Shown: positions 17,504 to 28,595, counted from the first letter of the stretch. The stretch: DNA of 64,000 nt from an uncultured Dehalococcoidia bacterium (GCA_958296225.1 OY282456.1:1240001-1304000), one strand, 5' to 3'. Notes: generated by a model from the letters alone, not told the origin. Translations and numbers: made by a program.

Positions 17504-18898
17504 ATGAGAGCGCCACCTCCACATCCCGATGCCGTCGGCATCATCTTAGCCGCCGGCCGCGGCCGCCGGATGCGTTCGCGCCGGCCGAAGCCGCTGCACT
17601 GCGCCGCCGGCAAACCGCTCATCCGCTACCCCGTTGAGCTGCTGAACCAGTGCGGAGTAGAGCGGGTTGTGGTGGTAACATCGCCCGACAATCGGAACGC
17701 CATCGCCGGCTTGTTGGGCGACGGCGTTGGCTATGCTGTGCAGGCCCATCCCGACGGCACGGCGGATGCCCTGGCCTGCGGTCTGGCGGCGCTGGCAAGC
17801 CTGCCGCCTCTGGTGGTTGTGCTGGCCGGCGATACGCCGCTGGTGCGGGCCGAGTCGGTGCGCAAATTGCTGGCCGAACACGCCGCCGCCGCCGGGCGGC
17901 GAATGTCCATTCTGTCGGCGGCGGACGTGTTCGCCGACGACCTGGGCCGTATCGAACGGGCCGGCGTTGCCAGCGCCGGCCGGGTCGGCCCGGTCACCGC
18001 CATCGTAGAGGCCGCCGACCGGGGACACGCATCCCCCGGCCCGGCCGAGGTCAACACCGGGGTATATTGCTTTGACGGCCCCTGGCTGGCCGAGCTGATT
18101 ACGCAAGTCCCGCGCGCGCCGTCGGGCGAACGCTACCTTACGGCGTTGGCCGCCATGGCCGTGGCCGCCGGAGACGACATCGCCGCCGTCCCCGTCGCGC
18201 TGGCTGACGAAGCCCTGGGCGTCAACGACCGGCAGCAGCTGGCCGCCGTTACCACCGTGCTGCGCGACCGCATCAACTGCCACTGGATGGCCGCGGGGGT
18301 TACGATACTGGACACGGCGACCACTTATATTGACGCCGGCGTAGTTATCGGAGCCGATACCGTCCTGCTGCCCAATACTATGCTCGCCGGCCATACCGTC
18401 ATCGGCGAGGAGTGCGAAATTGGCCCCAATTCCCTAATCCGGGATACTGCCGTCGGCGACCGCTGCCGGATTGTCGCCTCGGTGCTGGAAGGCGCCCGGG
18501 TGCAGTCCGACGTTAGCATCGGCCCCTACAGCCACCTGCGGCCCGACGCGCTGATTGAACGCGGCGCGCACCTGGGCAACTACGTGGAAGTCAAGAATAG
18601 CCGGGTGGGGGCCGGTACCGCCGCCGGCCATTTCTGCTATCTGGGCGATGCCGACATCGGCCAGGGCGTGAACATCGGCGCCGGCGCCATTACGTGCAAC
18701 TACGACGGCGTGGACAAGCACCAAACCACCATCGGCGACGGGGCCTTTATCGGCAGCGACACGATGCTGATTGCGCCCGTAACCGTAGGCCATGGCGCCG
18801 CCACCGGCGCCGGCGCCGTAGTAACCAAAGACATCCCCAACGCTGGACGGGCCGTCGGTGTTCCTGCTAGACTGTTGCCGCCAAAGGAGAATGATTGA
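17504..18898 (+). CDS. glmU: Bifunctional GlcNAc-1-P uridyltransferase/acetyltransferase
   Basis: A 464-residue enzyme that makes UDP-GlcNAc in two steps: acetylation of glucosamine-1-P, then uridylylation. The N-terminal pyrophosphorylase domain has LAAGRGRRMRSRRPKPLH, a variant of the LAAGxGTRMxS..PKxLH loop, and HPDGTADAL in place of the common Q..QLGTGHA. The C-terminal half is a left-handed hexapeptide beta helix with SLIRDTAVGD, YVEVKNS and NIGAGAITCNYDG. Although an open frame extends 71 codons upstream, AGGGGGCC lies just before ATG 17504, so this start is chosen. The stop overlaps the next gene by 8 bases. It supplies the precursor for cell-envelope polysaccharides. Confidence 0.93.
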   Translation: MRAPPPHPDAVGIILAAGRGRRMRSRRPKPLHCAAGKPLIRYPVELLNQCGVERVVVVTSPDNRNAIAGLLGDGVGYAVQAHPDGTADALACGLAALASLPPLVVVLAGDTPLVRAESVRKLLAEHAAAAGRRMSILSAADVFADDLGRIERAGVASAGRVGPVTAIVEAADRGHASPGPAEVNTGVYCFDGPWLAELITQVPRAPSGERYLTALAAMAVAAGDDIAAVPVALADEALGVNDRQQLAAVTTVLRDRINCHWMAAGVTILDTATTYIDAGVVIGADTVLLPNTMLAGHTVIGEECEIGPNSLIRDTAVGDRCRIVASVLEGARVQSDVSIGPYSHLRPDALIERGAHLGNYVEVKNSRVGAGTAAGHFCYLGDADIGQGVNIGAGAITCNYDGVDKHQTTIGDGAFIGSDTMLIAPVTVGHGAATGAGAVVTKDIPNAGRAVGVPARLLPPKEND

Positions 18899-20180
18899 CC
18901 CATCGCCGCACTTACTGAGCCGGCAAAGGGCCAACAGTTTGGATACCGACAGTAGCCTACCACCGTTATTATTCCTGGCCGCCGCGTTGCTGCTGTTCGC
19001 CTGGGCTAGCGTCCTCTTGGCCGCCCGCCGGCGTCCGACGCCCGTTGTCGCGCTGCTGGCCTATTCGCCTTCCCACGCTATCGTCTGGCTGCGCGTCTCC
19101 GCCGCCGCGATGGTCGGCGTTTCCGCAGTAGCCATCGTGTCGGGACTGACCCCCGGCTGGCCCATCGCCCCGCAACTGGCCGTCGCCGTCCTGTCCGCCG
19201 CCGCCATCCTGGTGGCCGTGCATCAGTTGGCTGACCGCCTGGCGGTATCTTTCCCCCGCGCCGCGCAATACCTGGCGCGACCCCGCCGCTGGTTTGACGG
19301 CCGCGGGACTTCGCCGGCCAACAGCGATACCCCGTCGGCCAACGGCAGCGATAGCCACGGCGCCCCGGATAATGACTACCATACCGACCCGCCGCCGCTG
19401 ACGTCCGCCGAGATTATGAACCTCGACCACTACGACATCCATATGGTGCGCTCCATCAGCCGTATGGACGACCGGGACGTGCAGGACATCATGGTGCCCC
19501 GGCTGGACGTGGACGCCGTTGCCGTCACTTCCCCTCTCGATGAACTCGTCAACATACTGGTGGACACCAAGCACAGCCGCCTCCCGGTGTACCGGGGCAC
19601 GATGGACGACGTGGTTGGCGTGGTTCACATCAGCGACGTGCTCCTGACTTTGGCGAACGGGCCGCCCGGCGTCCCCCTGGAAAGCATAATGCGGGAACCG
19701 GAATTCGTGGCCGAGAATATGGCCGTGGACGACCTGCTGCACCTGATGCGAACCAAATCCCTGCAAATGGCCATCGTCGTTGACGAGTACGGCGGCGTTG
19801 AGGGCATCGTTACCCTCGAGGACGTGCTGGAGGAGATTGTCGGCGAGATTGAGGACGAGTTCGGCGACGACGCCGGCCACGAACCCACCGCCGCCGCGGA
19901 CGGCTCCTGGCTGGTCAGCGCTACTATGCCCGTGGAAGATGTGGCGCGGGTGGTGGGAATAGAATTAGATTACGACGACGTGAACACCATCGGCGGCTAC
20001 GTCTATAGCTACGTCTATGCCCGACAGGGACGAATGCCGGCCATCGGCGACGTAGTAGCCTCGGCGGGCCTGTCCATCGAGGTTACGCAGCTGCGCGGCC
20101 GGCGCATCCAGCAGCTCCGCCTGACGCCCACCGGAGCTGACGCCGCGCCGCCGGACCCAACCGGCGCGCCGCCCGCCTGA
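18891..20180 (+). CDS. CBS-domain CorC/HlyC-type membrane protein
   Basis: A 429-residue protein of the CorC/HlyC (UPF0053) group, associated with Mg2+/Co2+ export. The N-terminus has three hydrophobic segments (about 25-47, 60-85, 92-115), shorter than the four-helix DUF21 core usually present. A charged linker (about 125-175) leads to two CBS motifs: VQDIMVPRLDVDAV and IMREPEFV..., ending with VVDEYGGVEGIVTLEDVLEEIVGEI. The C-terminal CorC_HlyC domain follows at about 335-410. The start overlaps glmU by 8 bases with AAAGGAGA just upstream, so the genes are coupled. It is likely an adenylate- or ion-regulated transporter, but the reduced membrane part makes the function uncertain. Confidence 0.8.
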   Translation: MIDPSPHLLSRQRANSLDTDSSLPPLLFLAAALLLFAWASVLLAARRRPTPVVALLAYSPSHAIVWLRVSAAAMVGVSAVAIVSGLTPGWPIAPQLAVAVLSAAAILVAVHQLADRLAVSFPRAAQYLARPRRWFDGRGTSPANSDTPSANGSDSHGAPDNDYHTDPPPLTSAEIMNLDHYDIHMVRSISRMDDRDVQDIMVPRLDVDAVAVTSPLDELVNILVDTKHSRLPVYRGTMDDVVGVVHISDVLLTLANGPPGVPLESIMREPEFVAENMAVDDLLHLMRTKSLQMAIVVDEYGGVEGIVTLEDVLEEIVGEIEDEFGDDAGHEPTAAADGSWLVSATMPVEDVARVVGIELDYDDVNTIGGYVYSYVYARQGRMPAIGDVVASAGLSIEVTQLRGRRIQQLRLTPTGADAAPPDPTGAPPA

Positions 20181-20191
20181 CCCAGTTGCCC

Positions 20192-20956
20192 CTACTTTAC
20201 GCCCACCAGTTGACCGTTCAGCGCCAGGAAATGGTCGTACAGCCCGGTTGGCACGGGCACCACCAGATGAACCGTCGCCCGGCCCGTGCTGTTCAAACGC
20301 AGCTCTTCGGATTTGATGACCTCCGTATGCGTAGCCGCGTACAGATAACTCCGTGAACTGTTATTGACCAGTATCAGCACATCCTCGCCCTTCGCCAGCC
20401 GCTCGGCGGCGCCGGTCAGACTGCTGAACCCGGCCGCGCCTTTGGTCGCCGGGCCAAAGAACCACATCGCGCCGCGCTCCCCCGGATTGGCCGACACCGC
20501 CGAGTATCCCACCGGGTTGGTGCCCGATGCGTACTTGGCGATGGCGCCGCCGGTGACGCTCGTATCCTTCAGTTTCACGTCAATCCCCAGCGCCGGAACT
20601 ATCAGCCGGGTTGCCGCCGGCTGGGTGCCTACGGGCCAGGCCGCGTTGGCCGGCATAGCGGTGAATCCCAGCTCTTCCAGCTGCTTGGCGTGCGCGCCGG
20701 CCGGCAGGGCGAGGGCCGCCACGGTTACCCCGCCGGCGGCGTCCGCAGCCGTTGCGGCTCCCTCCAGCAATGTCGCCTCCGGGTGTTGGGCTGCATAGTC
20801 ATCCAGGCCGGCCCGCAGCCAGAAAAGATGCCCGTAGTAGGCGACGCCGGCGACGACAAGGATGATGCCGCCCAGCAGCAGCGCAATGCCGGCCCACTTC
20901 AGCCCGAAGTATTGGGCCCGGCTGCGCATTTGCATATAGTCAAGTCCGATTTCCAT
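20192..20956 (-). CDS. Sortase-like protein lacking catalytic residues
   Basis: A 254-residue protein with one N-terminal membrane anchor (about 22-42) and an extracellular domain with the order of a sortase beta barrel: RLIVPALGIDVKL, NPGERGAMWFFGPATKGAAGFSSLTG, and RSYLYAATHTEVI. Sortases need a His in the AGH motif and a Cys in TLxTC. Here the His position reads FFG, and the whole protein contains no cysteine; the expected site reads ATVHLVVPVP. It is therefore likely a pseudo-enzyme keeping the fold for binding. ATG 20956 is chosen because the frame upstream (TTG 21019) has no anchor features. It converges with the CorC-like gene (11-base gap). Confidence 0.72.
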   Translation of the reverse strand: MEIGLDYMQMRSRAQYFGLKWAGIALLLGGIILVVAGVAYYGHLFWLRAGLDDYAAQHPEATLLEGAATAADAAGGVTVAALALPAGAHAKQLEELGFTAMPANAAWPVGTQPAATRLIVPALGIDVKLKDTSVTGGAIAKYASGTNPVGYSAVSANPGERGAMWFFGPATKGAAGFSSLTGAAERLAKGEDVLILVNNSSRSYLYAATHTEVIKSEELRLNSTGRATVHLVVPVPTGLYDHFLALNGQLVGVK

Positions 20957-21073
20957 GATTACATCCCAGTCAATTGCGGGCGCGCCCTGTCTTGACCCTG
21001 CGGGCGCAATGGGCGCCAATGAACCGGCCGGCGACCTCTGCCAGCCGCCGGCCCCTCGCGAAACGGAGCCGGC

Positions 21074-21268
21074 TCAGTGCCGGCCGGCCCGGATTGGTTC
21101 GTTGACAAAGATGTCCCCGTTGCGGATTTTAATGTTGTAGCCGCAGCCGGGGTTAGTGCAGGTCCAGGCTTTGTAGTGCACTGGCGCGCCCTGTGCGCCG
21201 TAATCGGACAACGGCACCAAAGCGCCGATGTTACACTGCTGGCAAACTGGCAACTCCATAGCTTCCAC
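21074..21268 (-). CDS. Small zinc-ribbon protein
   Basis: A 64-residue protein with two Cys pairs: CQQC at residues 8-11 and CTNPGC at about 36-41, the spacing of a zinc ribbon. The end, YNIKIRNGDIFVNEPIRAGRH, is a short beta hairpin and tail. The start is ambiguous (TTG 21271, GTG 21268, ATG 21259). GGGAGGTT lies 8 bases before GTG 21268, the best spacing. It is a single-gene unit between the sortase-like gene and rpoD, all on the minus strand but with gaps above 100 bases. A -10-like TATACT lies at 21314-21319. It may bind nucleic acid or protein; no family name is certain. Confidence 0.65.
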   Translation of the reverse strand: MEAMELPVCQQCNIGALVPLSDYGAQGAPVHYKAWTCTNPGCGYNIKIRNGDIFVNEPIRAGRH

Positions 21269-21453
21269 CAAAATAACCTCCCTTACCCGCTCAAATCCGG
21301 GTGTTCAGGCGGGAGTATAGCGGCGGGTTCGGTTGATTTGCCTGCATATCGGCGGGCGGGGTTTGGCGGTTTTGGCCGCGCCCCGGGGAATAGCAAAGCC
21401 GGAGCGACGCATCCCGTCGCCCCGGCACAACGATTGCCACGGTGTCCGGTCGA

Positions 21454-23189
<1,736 letters not shown>

Positions 23190-23193
<4 letters not shown>

Positions 23194-25055
23194 AAACCCC
23201 TCCCTGATGATTGGCGCGGCGCAGCCGGCCGTAGTTCCCGGTCGATTTCGCAGATGCGAGCCGCCGCCTCCGTCAGCCGGACGGCGGCGGGAGAGTCCCA
23301 TCCCTCCGTATCCTGCAATAAGGCGGACAGCTGCAAAACATTGTTATCCAGGTGTTTTCTTTCCCATTTGAGGCGAGTTTGCCGCCAGGCTAATTCCGGT
23401 TTAGCAGAACCGGACAGGCGCAGTTCGCGGGTTTTCAGCCGGTTGAGGTGCGGCTCCAGTTCCGGGGGCGCCAACACGTCCGGCGGGGCATCAACATCGC
23501 TGGCGGTAGCGACGGCGTCCATAATGCAGCGGTAGATTTCCCGGTTTTCGGCGTTGCGGAACCAGTCGGCGGCGATTTCGGCGGCGGCGGCCAGTCCGAT
23601 GCCGTCCCAGTGTTGCAGCAGCAATGCCAGCGCGTACTCCTCGGTGGCGTCCTCGTTACGCCCGGACAGCGGAATCGCCTCGTCCGCCGCCGCGGGAACC
23701 CGTTGTTCCCCGCGCCTGGGGGCGGCGGACTGGCGGACGATTTCCGGTATTGCGGCGCGCAGCCGGTCGGCGTTAAGTGACAAGCGCCCGGCCAGGTCGT
23801 CAATGTAAGTATCCCGCCGGATAGCGTCAGGAATCTGCGCCACGAAGCGCAGCATCGTTTGCGCCACCCAGGCCCGGCCGTCGGCGCTCTCCATATCGGC
23901 GCGGGCTGACAGCGACGCCAACAGGTAGTCAAACAGCGACGCCGCCCCGGCCACAAAGGCCGGCCACGCCTCCGGGGACTGGCGAATGAAATCATCCGGG
24001 TCCTGACCGGCGGGCAGCTCAGCGACCCGCAACTCCAGAGCCTCAGGCTGCTGCAAAACCGACATCCCGGCCGGCTGCGTCCCGCGCGCGTTGCGCTGCT
24101 GGAACACGCCCCAGGACGATTCCAGGCTGCGCAGCGTAGCGTTGCGGCCGGCCGGGTCGCCGTCCAGGGCCATGGTTACGTGCCGCGTCAGCCGGCGCAC
24201 CAGGGCTACCTGATGCTCGGTAAGCGCCGTGCCCATTGAGGCCACCACGTTGTCAAAGCCGTGCTGGTGCGCCATCACGGCGTCCATATAGCCCTCCACG
24301 ATAACCGCGCCCTGCTGTCGTACCGGCTCTTTGGCCAGGTGCATGGCGAACAGGATTCGCGATTTGTCAAATACCGGAGTGCGCGGCGTATTGATGTATT
24401 TCGCCGTCGCTCCGTCATCCATCGCGCGGCTGCCAAATCCGGCCACTCGCGCCGACCAATCCCGAATCGGAATCATCAGCCGGCCGCGGAACAGGTCATA
24501 GTGGCGTCCGTCGTCGGTTTCACGGGCCAACCCCGCTTCGGTAATCAAATCGGGCGCATAGCCGGCGCCGGTGAGGTGAGCCAGCAGGCGATTATCTCGC
24601 AAGGGGCTATAGCCAAACTCAAAGGTTTGCAGCGAGCGGTCGGTAAGGCCCCGGTTATGTAGATAACCCCGCACGAACTCGGCCTCCGGGGTCGCCAGCA
24701 TCTGCTGGAAAAATCGCCGGGCCACGTCGTTAATTTCAAACAGCTGGCTGGAACGCCCGCCGGCCTCCTGCTGGTTAACGATGGTGACGCCGACGCGGGC
24801 GCCCAGGCGATGCAGCGCTTCCCGGAAATCCACCCGGTCTGCCTTCATCACAAAAGACAGCGCGTCGCCACCCTCGGCGCAGGCGCCAAAGCAGCGCCAC
24901 GACTGGCGGTCGGGGAAAACGTAAAACGACGGCGTGCGTTCCTGGTGAAAGGGGCAGTTCGCCTTAAACGAACTGCCGGAACGCTGCAATTGCACGTAAC
25001 CGCCAATCAGTTCAGCGATGTCCACCCGGCTCTTTACGTCGTCAATCTGGGTCAT
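23190..25055 (-). CDS. dnaG: DNA primase
   Basis: A 621-residue primase that makes RNA primers for replication. The N-terminal zinc domain has [11 protein letters not shown] and then [13 protein letters not shown]: the second Cys pair is C-x3-C rather than C-x2-C, a form I associate with Chloroflexota. The core has the [16 protein letters not shown] and [12 protein letters not shown]. The helicase-binding C-terminus is poorly conserved. ATG 25055 is preferred to 25070 because AGGTGA lies 4 bases before it. A TGGTACAAT extended -10 box lies 41 bases upstream. The stop overlaps rpoD by ATGA, so both are likely co-transcribed. Confidence 0.95.
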
Positions 25056-25095
25056 GTCACCTGGTTGCATAGCCGGGGGCTAGTTCGTCAAGTCT

Positions 25096-25104
25096 ATTGT
25101 ACCA
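25096..25104 (-). promoter_or_regulatory. Extended -10 promoter for dnaG-rpoD
   Basis: Minus strand TGGTACAAT, an extended -10 box matching TATAAT at five of six positions, giving a leader of about 35 bases to ATG 25055. No clear -35 box. Confidence 0.45.
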
Positions 25105-25155
25105 CAAAACCGGCGGCCCGTTAGCCGGGGGCAATCCCATCAAGGGCAATTTGCC

Positions 25156-25265
25156 CCGGTCATTCCGCGCCGGCGGGAACCCGCTCCGCCCCAATCGGTC
25201 AAATCCTGCCTATCCGGTCCCTGTAAAATTCGCGCTCCAACTGCCCGCAAGGGTGAGGGCCATCC
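25156..25265. repeat. Diverged copy of the GTCATTCC/CCTGTCCATCC repeat
   Basis: The bases contain GTCATTCCGCGCCGGCGGGAA, then CAATCGGTCAAATCCTGCC and CCCTGTAAAATTCG in the same order as the copies near 36510 and 52378. It fills the gap between dnaG and the anchored Pro-rich protein gene. Confidence 0.5.
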
Positions 25266-25266
25266 G

Positions 25267-26118
25267 TCACGGCGCGGGCGCGTAGGTGACCGTGATGGAC
25301 GTTTCCGCTGCCTCTGCCCCAAGGGAGGCTGTGGCGCGGATTTCGGTCGGCCCCGGCTGCAGCAGGATATCGGCCTGCCAGCTCCCGGATTCGTCCGGTT
25401 CCACCGGAATGATGTCGTTCAGCACCACCCGGGCCTCGGGGTCGGTTCTGCCCACGACGGTCAACACCGGATTGGCAACGGCGGCGCCGTCCTCAGGTTC
25501 GGTAATGGTGATGGACAAAATTAGCGGCGTGGGGTCGTAGGTCAGCAGCCGAAAGCGGCGCGCTTGCCGGGCTGAGGCGCTGTGAAAACTGATTATCTCA
25601 ATGACGTTGACGCCCTCGGCCAATGGAACATTGGCCGCGAAAGCTCCGTTGCCGTCGGCTTGCACTCTAAAAGTCCGCCGGGAAAGGCCGCTGCTGGAAT
25701 AAGCGATTTCCATAATCGACCAGGGCAAGGTGAGGCCCGACACGCTGACGCCCGGCCGGTCGCGCACCACGTCAAAATCCTGCGGATGCAGCACCCGCAG
25801 GAAGGGCAGCGCCGGCGTGGGGGACGGCGGGGGCGGCGTAACCGTCGGTGTCGGCGTGGGGATTAGGGTGGGGGTAGGGGCGGGGGTAGGTAAAGGAGTC
25901 GGCGTTGGCGTGGGGGTTGCCGTGGGTATGGGGGTAGGCGTCGCCGGCGGCCGGGTGGGAGCCGGCCGGGTGGGTTCGGCCGTTGGCGGCGGCGGGGTCG
26001 GTTTCGCTCTGACCAGGGAAGGCGTGTTCGGCGTGCCGGGGAGCGCCAGCGCCCACACCGCCAAAAACACTGCGACCAACAGGAACGCCAGGGCTGCTGC
26101 TAGTATCTGTCGGCGCAA
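25267..26118 (-). CDS. Anchored Pro/Thr-linker protein with Ig-like domains
   Basis: A 283-residue membrane-anchored exoprotein. Residues 1-25 form a signal anchor (RRQILAAALAFLLVAVFLAVWALAL). Residues 35-105 form a rigid linker of TPTPTP repeats, and the rest holds two beta-sandwich modules. The second of these begins LSITITEPEDGAAVANPVLTV, the start of the glucodextranase-B/bacterial Ig-like type. It would extend from the cell surface. It is the last gene of a minus-strand unit that starts with a Uma2 gene and a two-component system, 54 bases after the kinase stop, so it may be a target or sensor of that system. It has no sortase motif. Confidence 0.7.
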   Translation of the reverse strand: MRRQILAAALAFLLVAVFLAVWALALPGTPNTPSLVRAKPTPPPPTAEPTRPAPTRPPATPTPIPTATPTPTPTPLPTPAPTPTLIPTPTPTVTPPPPSPTPALPFLRVLHPQDFDVVRDRPGVSVSGLTLPWSIMEIAYSSSGLSRRTFRVQADGNGAFAANVPLAEGVNVIEIISFHSASARQARRFRLLTYDPTPLILSITITEPEDGAAVANPVLTVVGRTDPEARVVLNDIIPVEPDESGSWQADILLQPGPTEIRATASLGAEAAETSITVTYAPAP

Positions 26119-26172
26119 AGCGTGAAAGGCCGTCGTGAGGAACGGATTGGCGGTCGGTGTCCCGCACGGGCG

Positions 26173-27156
26173 CTAGGCGTCGGGCGCGCCCACCGGCAGG
26201 GTGAGGGTAAAGGTGGTGTGCCGCTCTGCCGCCGGCGCCGTCGCCGACGCTACGGACAGGTCGCCGCCGTAGCGGTGGGCCAGAGTGCGGCTGATGTAAA
26301 GTCCCAGTCCGGAGGAAGTCTTTTCCTGGCTGCGCCCCATCTCCGGCGTCCAGCCCCGCGTGAACAGGTGGCCGCGATACTGCGCGGGGATACCCGGCCC
26401 ATCGTCGGTAACGCGAACTTGAAAAGTGTCGGTGTCGCGAGTCACTGTAATCTCGATGTAGTCGCCGCCGTAGCGCAGGGCGTTGTCCACCAGGTTGGCG
26501 ATAATATGCTCTAACGCGGTGGCGTCGGAATAAACCAGGCCGAAGTCCTCGGGTTCGGACCACCAGGCGATGTCCTTGCCCTGCTCGACGGCCTGGCCGG
26601 CGTAACGCTCTACTATACGACTGACCACCGCCGGCGGTTCTACCGGATAGCGCTCCACCGGGGCGTCGGGGGTCTCCAGATTAATCATCACCTGAATATT
26701 GGCCATCATCAGCCGGAAGGATGGGGCCTGCTCCTCAATTTCGTCCAGCAGCTCGTGAATCACTATGGACACGTCCTCGCCGGTGGCCGCCAGCACTCCG
26801 CGCACCTCGCGGCACTTGCCCAGAATGCGACGCATGGGCCGGCCCAGGTCGTGCTGAAAAGTCTCGAACTGCTGCTCAGTCAGCCGGCTCCAGTCGTCTG
26901 CGCCATTGAAGCCGTTGGGATGGCGCGGTCGCACTCCCGATACCAGGTAAACACCCACGGCCATTGCCAGACCGACCACTACTCCCGCCATCCCGATGTA
27001 GGCCAGCGGCTGCACCGCCCAGGGTTCCGGGAACAGCCGCTCCAGGGGCAGGAACAGCGATGCTACCATCAGCCCCAAGCCGGCCACGGCCAGAGCAATG
27101 CCGAGCCAGGCCGGCCAGGGGTGAGCGGTGATGCGCCGCGGAGTCAGGACGGCCAT
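26173..27156 (-). CDS. Sensor histidine kinase
   Basis: A 327-residue kinase with two N-terminal membrane helices (about 15-36 and 48-73) and almost no external loop, so it senses the membrane or an intracellular signal. The phosphoacceptor lies in FQHDLGRPMRRI (His102), a variant of the HExxxPL H-box. The ATPase domain shows the N box NLVDNALRYGG, the G1 box VTDDGPGIP, the F box GHLFTRGW and the G2 box SSGLGLYISRTLAHRYGG. The response regulator gene starts 795 bases upstream and ends 9 bases before it, a classic pair. ATG 27156 is used; no better start is seen. Confidence 0.88.
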   Translation of the reverse strand: MAVLTPRRITAHPWPAWLGIALAVAGLGLMVASLFLPLERLFPEPWAVQPLAYIGMAGVVVGLAMAVGVYLVSGVRPRHPNGFNGADDWSRLTEQQFETFQHDLGRPMRRILGKCREVRGVLAATGEDVSIVIHELLDEIEEQAPSFRLMMANIQVMINLETPDAPVERYPVEPPAVVSRIVERYAGQAVEQGKDIAWWSEPEDFGLVYSDATALEHIIANLVDNALRYGGDYIEITVTRDTDTFQVRVTDDGPGIPAQYRGHLFTRGWTPEMGRSQEKTSSGLGLYISRTLAHRYGGDLSVASATAPAAERHTTFTLTLPVGAPDA

Positions 27157-27165
27157 GACGCCAGG

Positions 27166-27951
27166 TTACTCCCGGGGCGGCAGTAACCGATAGCCCCGGT
27201 CGCGGACGCTGACGATGAAATCGTTGGCGCCCAGGGACACGCCCAGCGCCCGGCCCAGCGACACCTTGACTTCCCGGATGCGAACCCGCAGCGAGGCGCG
27301 GGTATCGTCGCCCTCCAGGTAGCGTTCCAGCCGGTCAAAGGGCACCAGGTTGCCGGGGCTGCGATACCACGCCAGGGCCAGCTCGCGCAGGATGTCAAAG
27401 CGGCGGCCCGAAACGTCCGCCACCGGCGTCAACTCCCCCGCCGCGTTCCGAACCAGCGCCGCGCCGGCCTCGGTGTCCACTACGATGCGCTCGCCGATGG
27501 CGATTCTCCCCGGCTCCGTGCCCACCAGCCGCCGCATCCGCAGCGCCACCTCTTCCGGTGAGGCCAGCTTGTCAATAAACTCCACCGGCGCCGCCACCTG
27601 CAACGCGCTGCGGGCCACGGTATCCCGCTCCACGCCCTGGCTGTATTGGGTGAACATCAGCACCGGCAGGCGGGGATACTGGCCGACAATCCGCTTGAGA
27701 ATGTCCAACCCTTTGAACTGGTCGTCGTGGTATTCCCCCAGCCGCACGTCCAGGATAACGCCGTCGGGCAGGTTATCCTCTATGGACTGCATAGCGGCCC
27801 AGAGCATATCGTCGGCGGAGCCGTGCTCCTCCTTGCTCACTACTTGCGTGCCCCAACCCTCATCCTCCAAACGCCGGCGCACCGCCCGCACGATGGCGGA
27901 AGTAGCCTCGTCGTCAACAATGAGTATGTTGCCGGAGCGCGAGCGCATCAT
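27166..27951 (-). CDS. Response regulator with winged-helix output
   Basis: A 261-residue transcription factor. The receiver domain has acidic Asp13-Asp14, the phosphorylation site Asp68 (VILDVRLGE), and a Lys in EFIDKLAS (about 128). The receiver has a longer loop than typical between strand 3 and helix 3 (GEYHDDQFKGLDILK). The C-terminal OmpR/PhoB-like winged helix is recognisable from SGRRFDILRELALAWYRSPGNLV and RVRIREVKVSLG...VRDRGYRLLP. ATG 27951 overlaps the upstream Uma2 stop by ATGA, and the kinase starts 9 bases after its own stop. The probable targets include this operon. Confidence 0.88.
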   Translation of the reverse strand: MMRSRSGNILIVDDEATSAIVRAVRRRLEDEGWGTQVVSKEEHGSADDMLWAAMQSIEDNLPDGVILDVRLGEYHDDQFKGLDILKRIVGQYPRLPVLMFTQYSQGVERDTVARSALQVAAPVEFIDKLASPEEVALRMRRLVGTEPGRIAIGERIVVDTEAGAALVRNAAGELTPVADVSGRRFDILRELALAWYRSPGNLVPFDRLERYLEGDDTRASLRVRIREVKVSLGRALGVSLGANDFIVSVRDRGYRLLPPRE

Positions 27952-28559
27952 TCCTCATCCCGCGCCGGCCGGCGACGGTGGCGGAATATGTCGGCCAGCG
28001 GTATCGCCAGCCCCGGCAGTAGCGGCGTGGTCAGCGTGTCGTCGGCCGACCGCCGCGCCCGTTCCACATACTCGCCATCCTGCAATTCCAGCAGCCGCGC
28101 CGTTGCGGCCCGCCAGTCAAAAATCCAGTATTCCGGAATGCCGGCCGCGGCGTACACCTGCCGCTTCCGCACCAAATCGCGATTGCGGTCGGATGACAGA
28201 ACCTCAACCACAATGTCCGGTATGCCCTCAATCACCATCCACTCCATATCAACGGTCGCGCCGCCCCGCAGGATGATGGTCAGGTCGGGTACAAACAGCC
28301 GGGGCCGTTCCGACGACAGGGAGATAACCAGGTCCTGCCAAGCCTCCAGCGGCGGCTCCGCAAAGCAATCGCGGTAGCGCTTGAGATGGTGTTGCAACTC
28401 GCCCTGCACGAACTGGTGCCCTGCCCGCGGTCTCGGCATAATGTACAGCTCCCCGTCGTCCAGTTCCATCTTGCGCTTGTCGTCGGTATCCGGCAGGTCG
28501 AGAAATTCGGCGACGGACAGTTGCATCCCGGCGCGCGGTTGGGTTTTCGTCGTGGTCAT
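27948..28559 (-). CDS. Uma2 family endonuclease-like protein
   Basis: A 203-residue protein of the Uma2 (DUF820) family, which has a PD-(D/E)XK restriction-endonuclease fold. Visible motifs are KRKMELDDGELYIMPRPRAGHQ, then FVPDLTIIL, then PDIVVEVLSSDRNRDLVRKRQVYAAAGIPEYWIFD. The Asp-Glu pair (PDL, VEV) and following Lys residues are intact. These proteins are common and numerous in Cyanobacteria and Chloroflexota, but their biological role is not known. Its stop overlaps the response-regulator start. A TATAAT lies 31 bases upstream. A diverged paralogue lies at 31383-31973. Confidence 0.85.
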   Translation of the reverse strand: MTTTKTQPRAGMQLSVAEFLDLPDTDDKRKMELDDGELYIMPRPRAGHQFVQGELQHHLKRYRDCFAEPPLEAWQDLVISLSSERPRLFVPDLTIILRGGATVDMEWMVIEGIPDIVVEVLSSDRNRDLVRKRQVYAAAGIPEYWIFDWRAATARLLELQDGEYVERARRSADDTLTTPLLPGLAIPLADIFRHRRRPARDEE

Positions 28560-28589
28560 AGTCGCCAGCCTCCCCGTGGGTATAACCCA

Positions 28590-28595
28590 ATTATA
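28590..28595 (-). promoter_or_regulatory. -10 box for the Uma2-RR-HK operon
   Basis: Minus strand TATAAT with ACGACA 18 bases upstream as a partial -35. It lies 31 bases from ATG 28559 and back to back with the promoter of the surface-protein gene. Confidence 0.45.
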
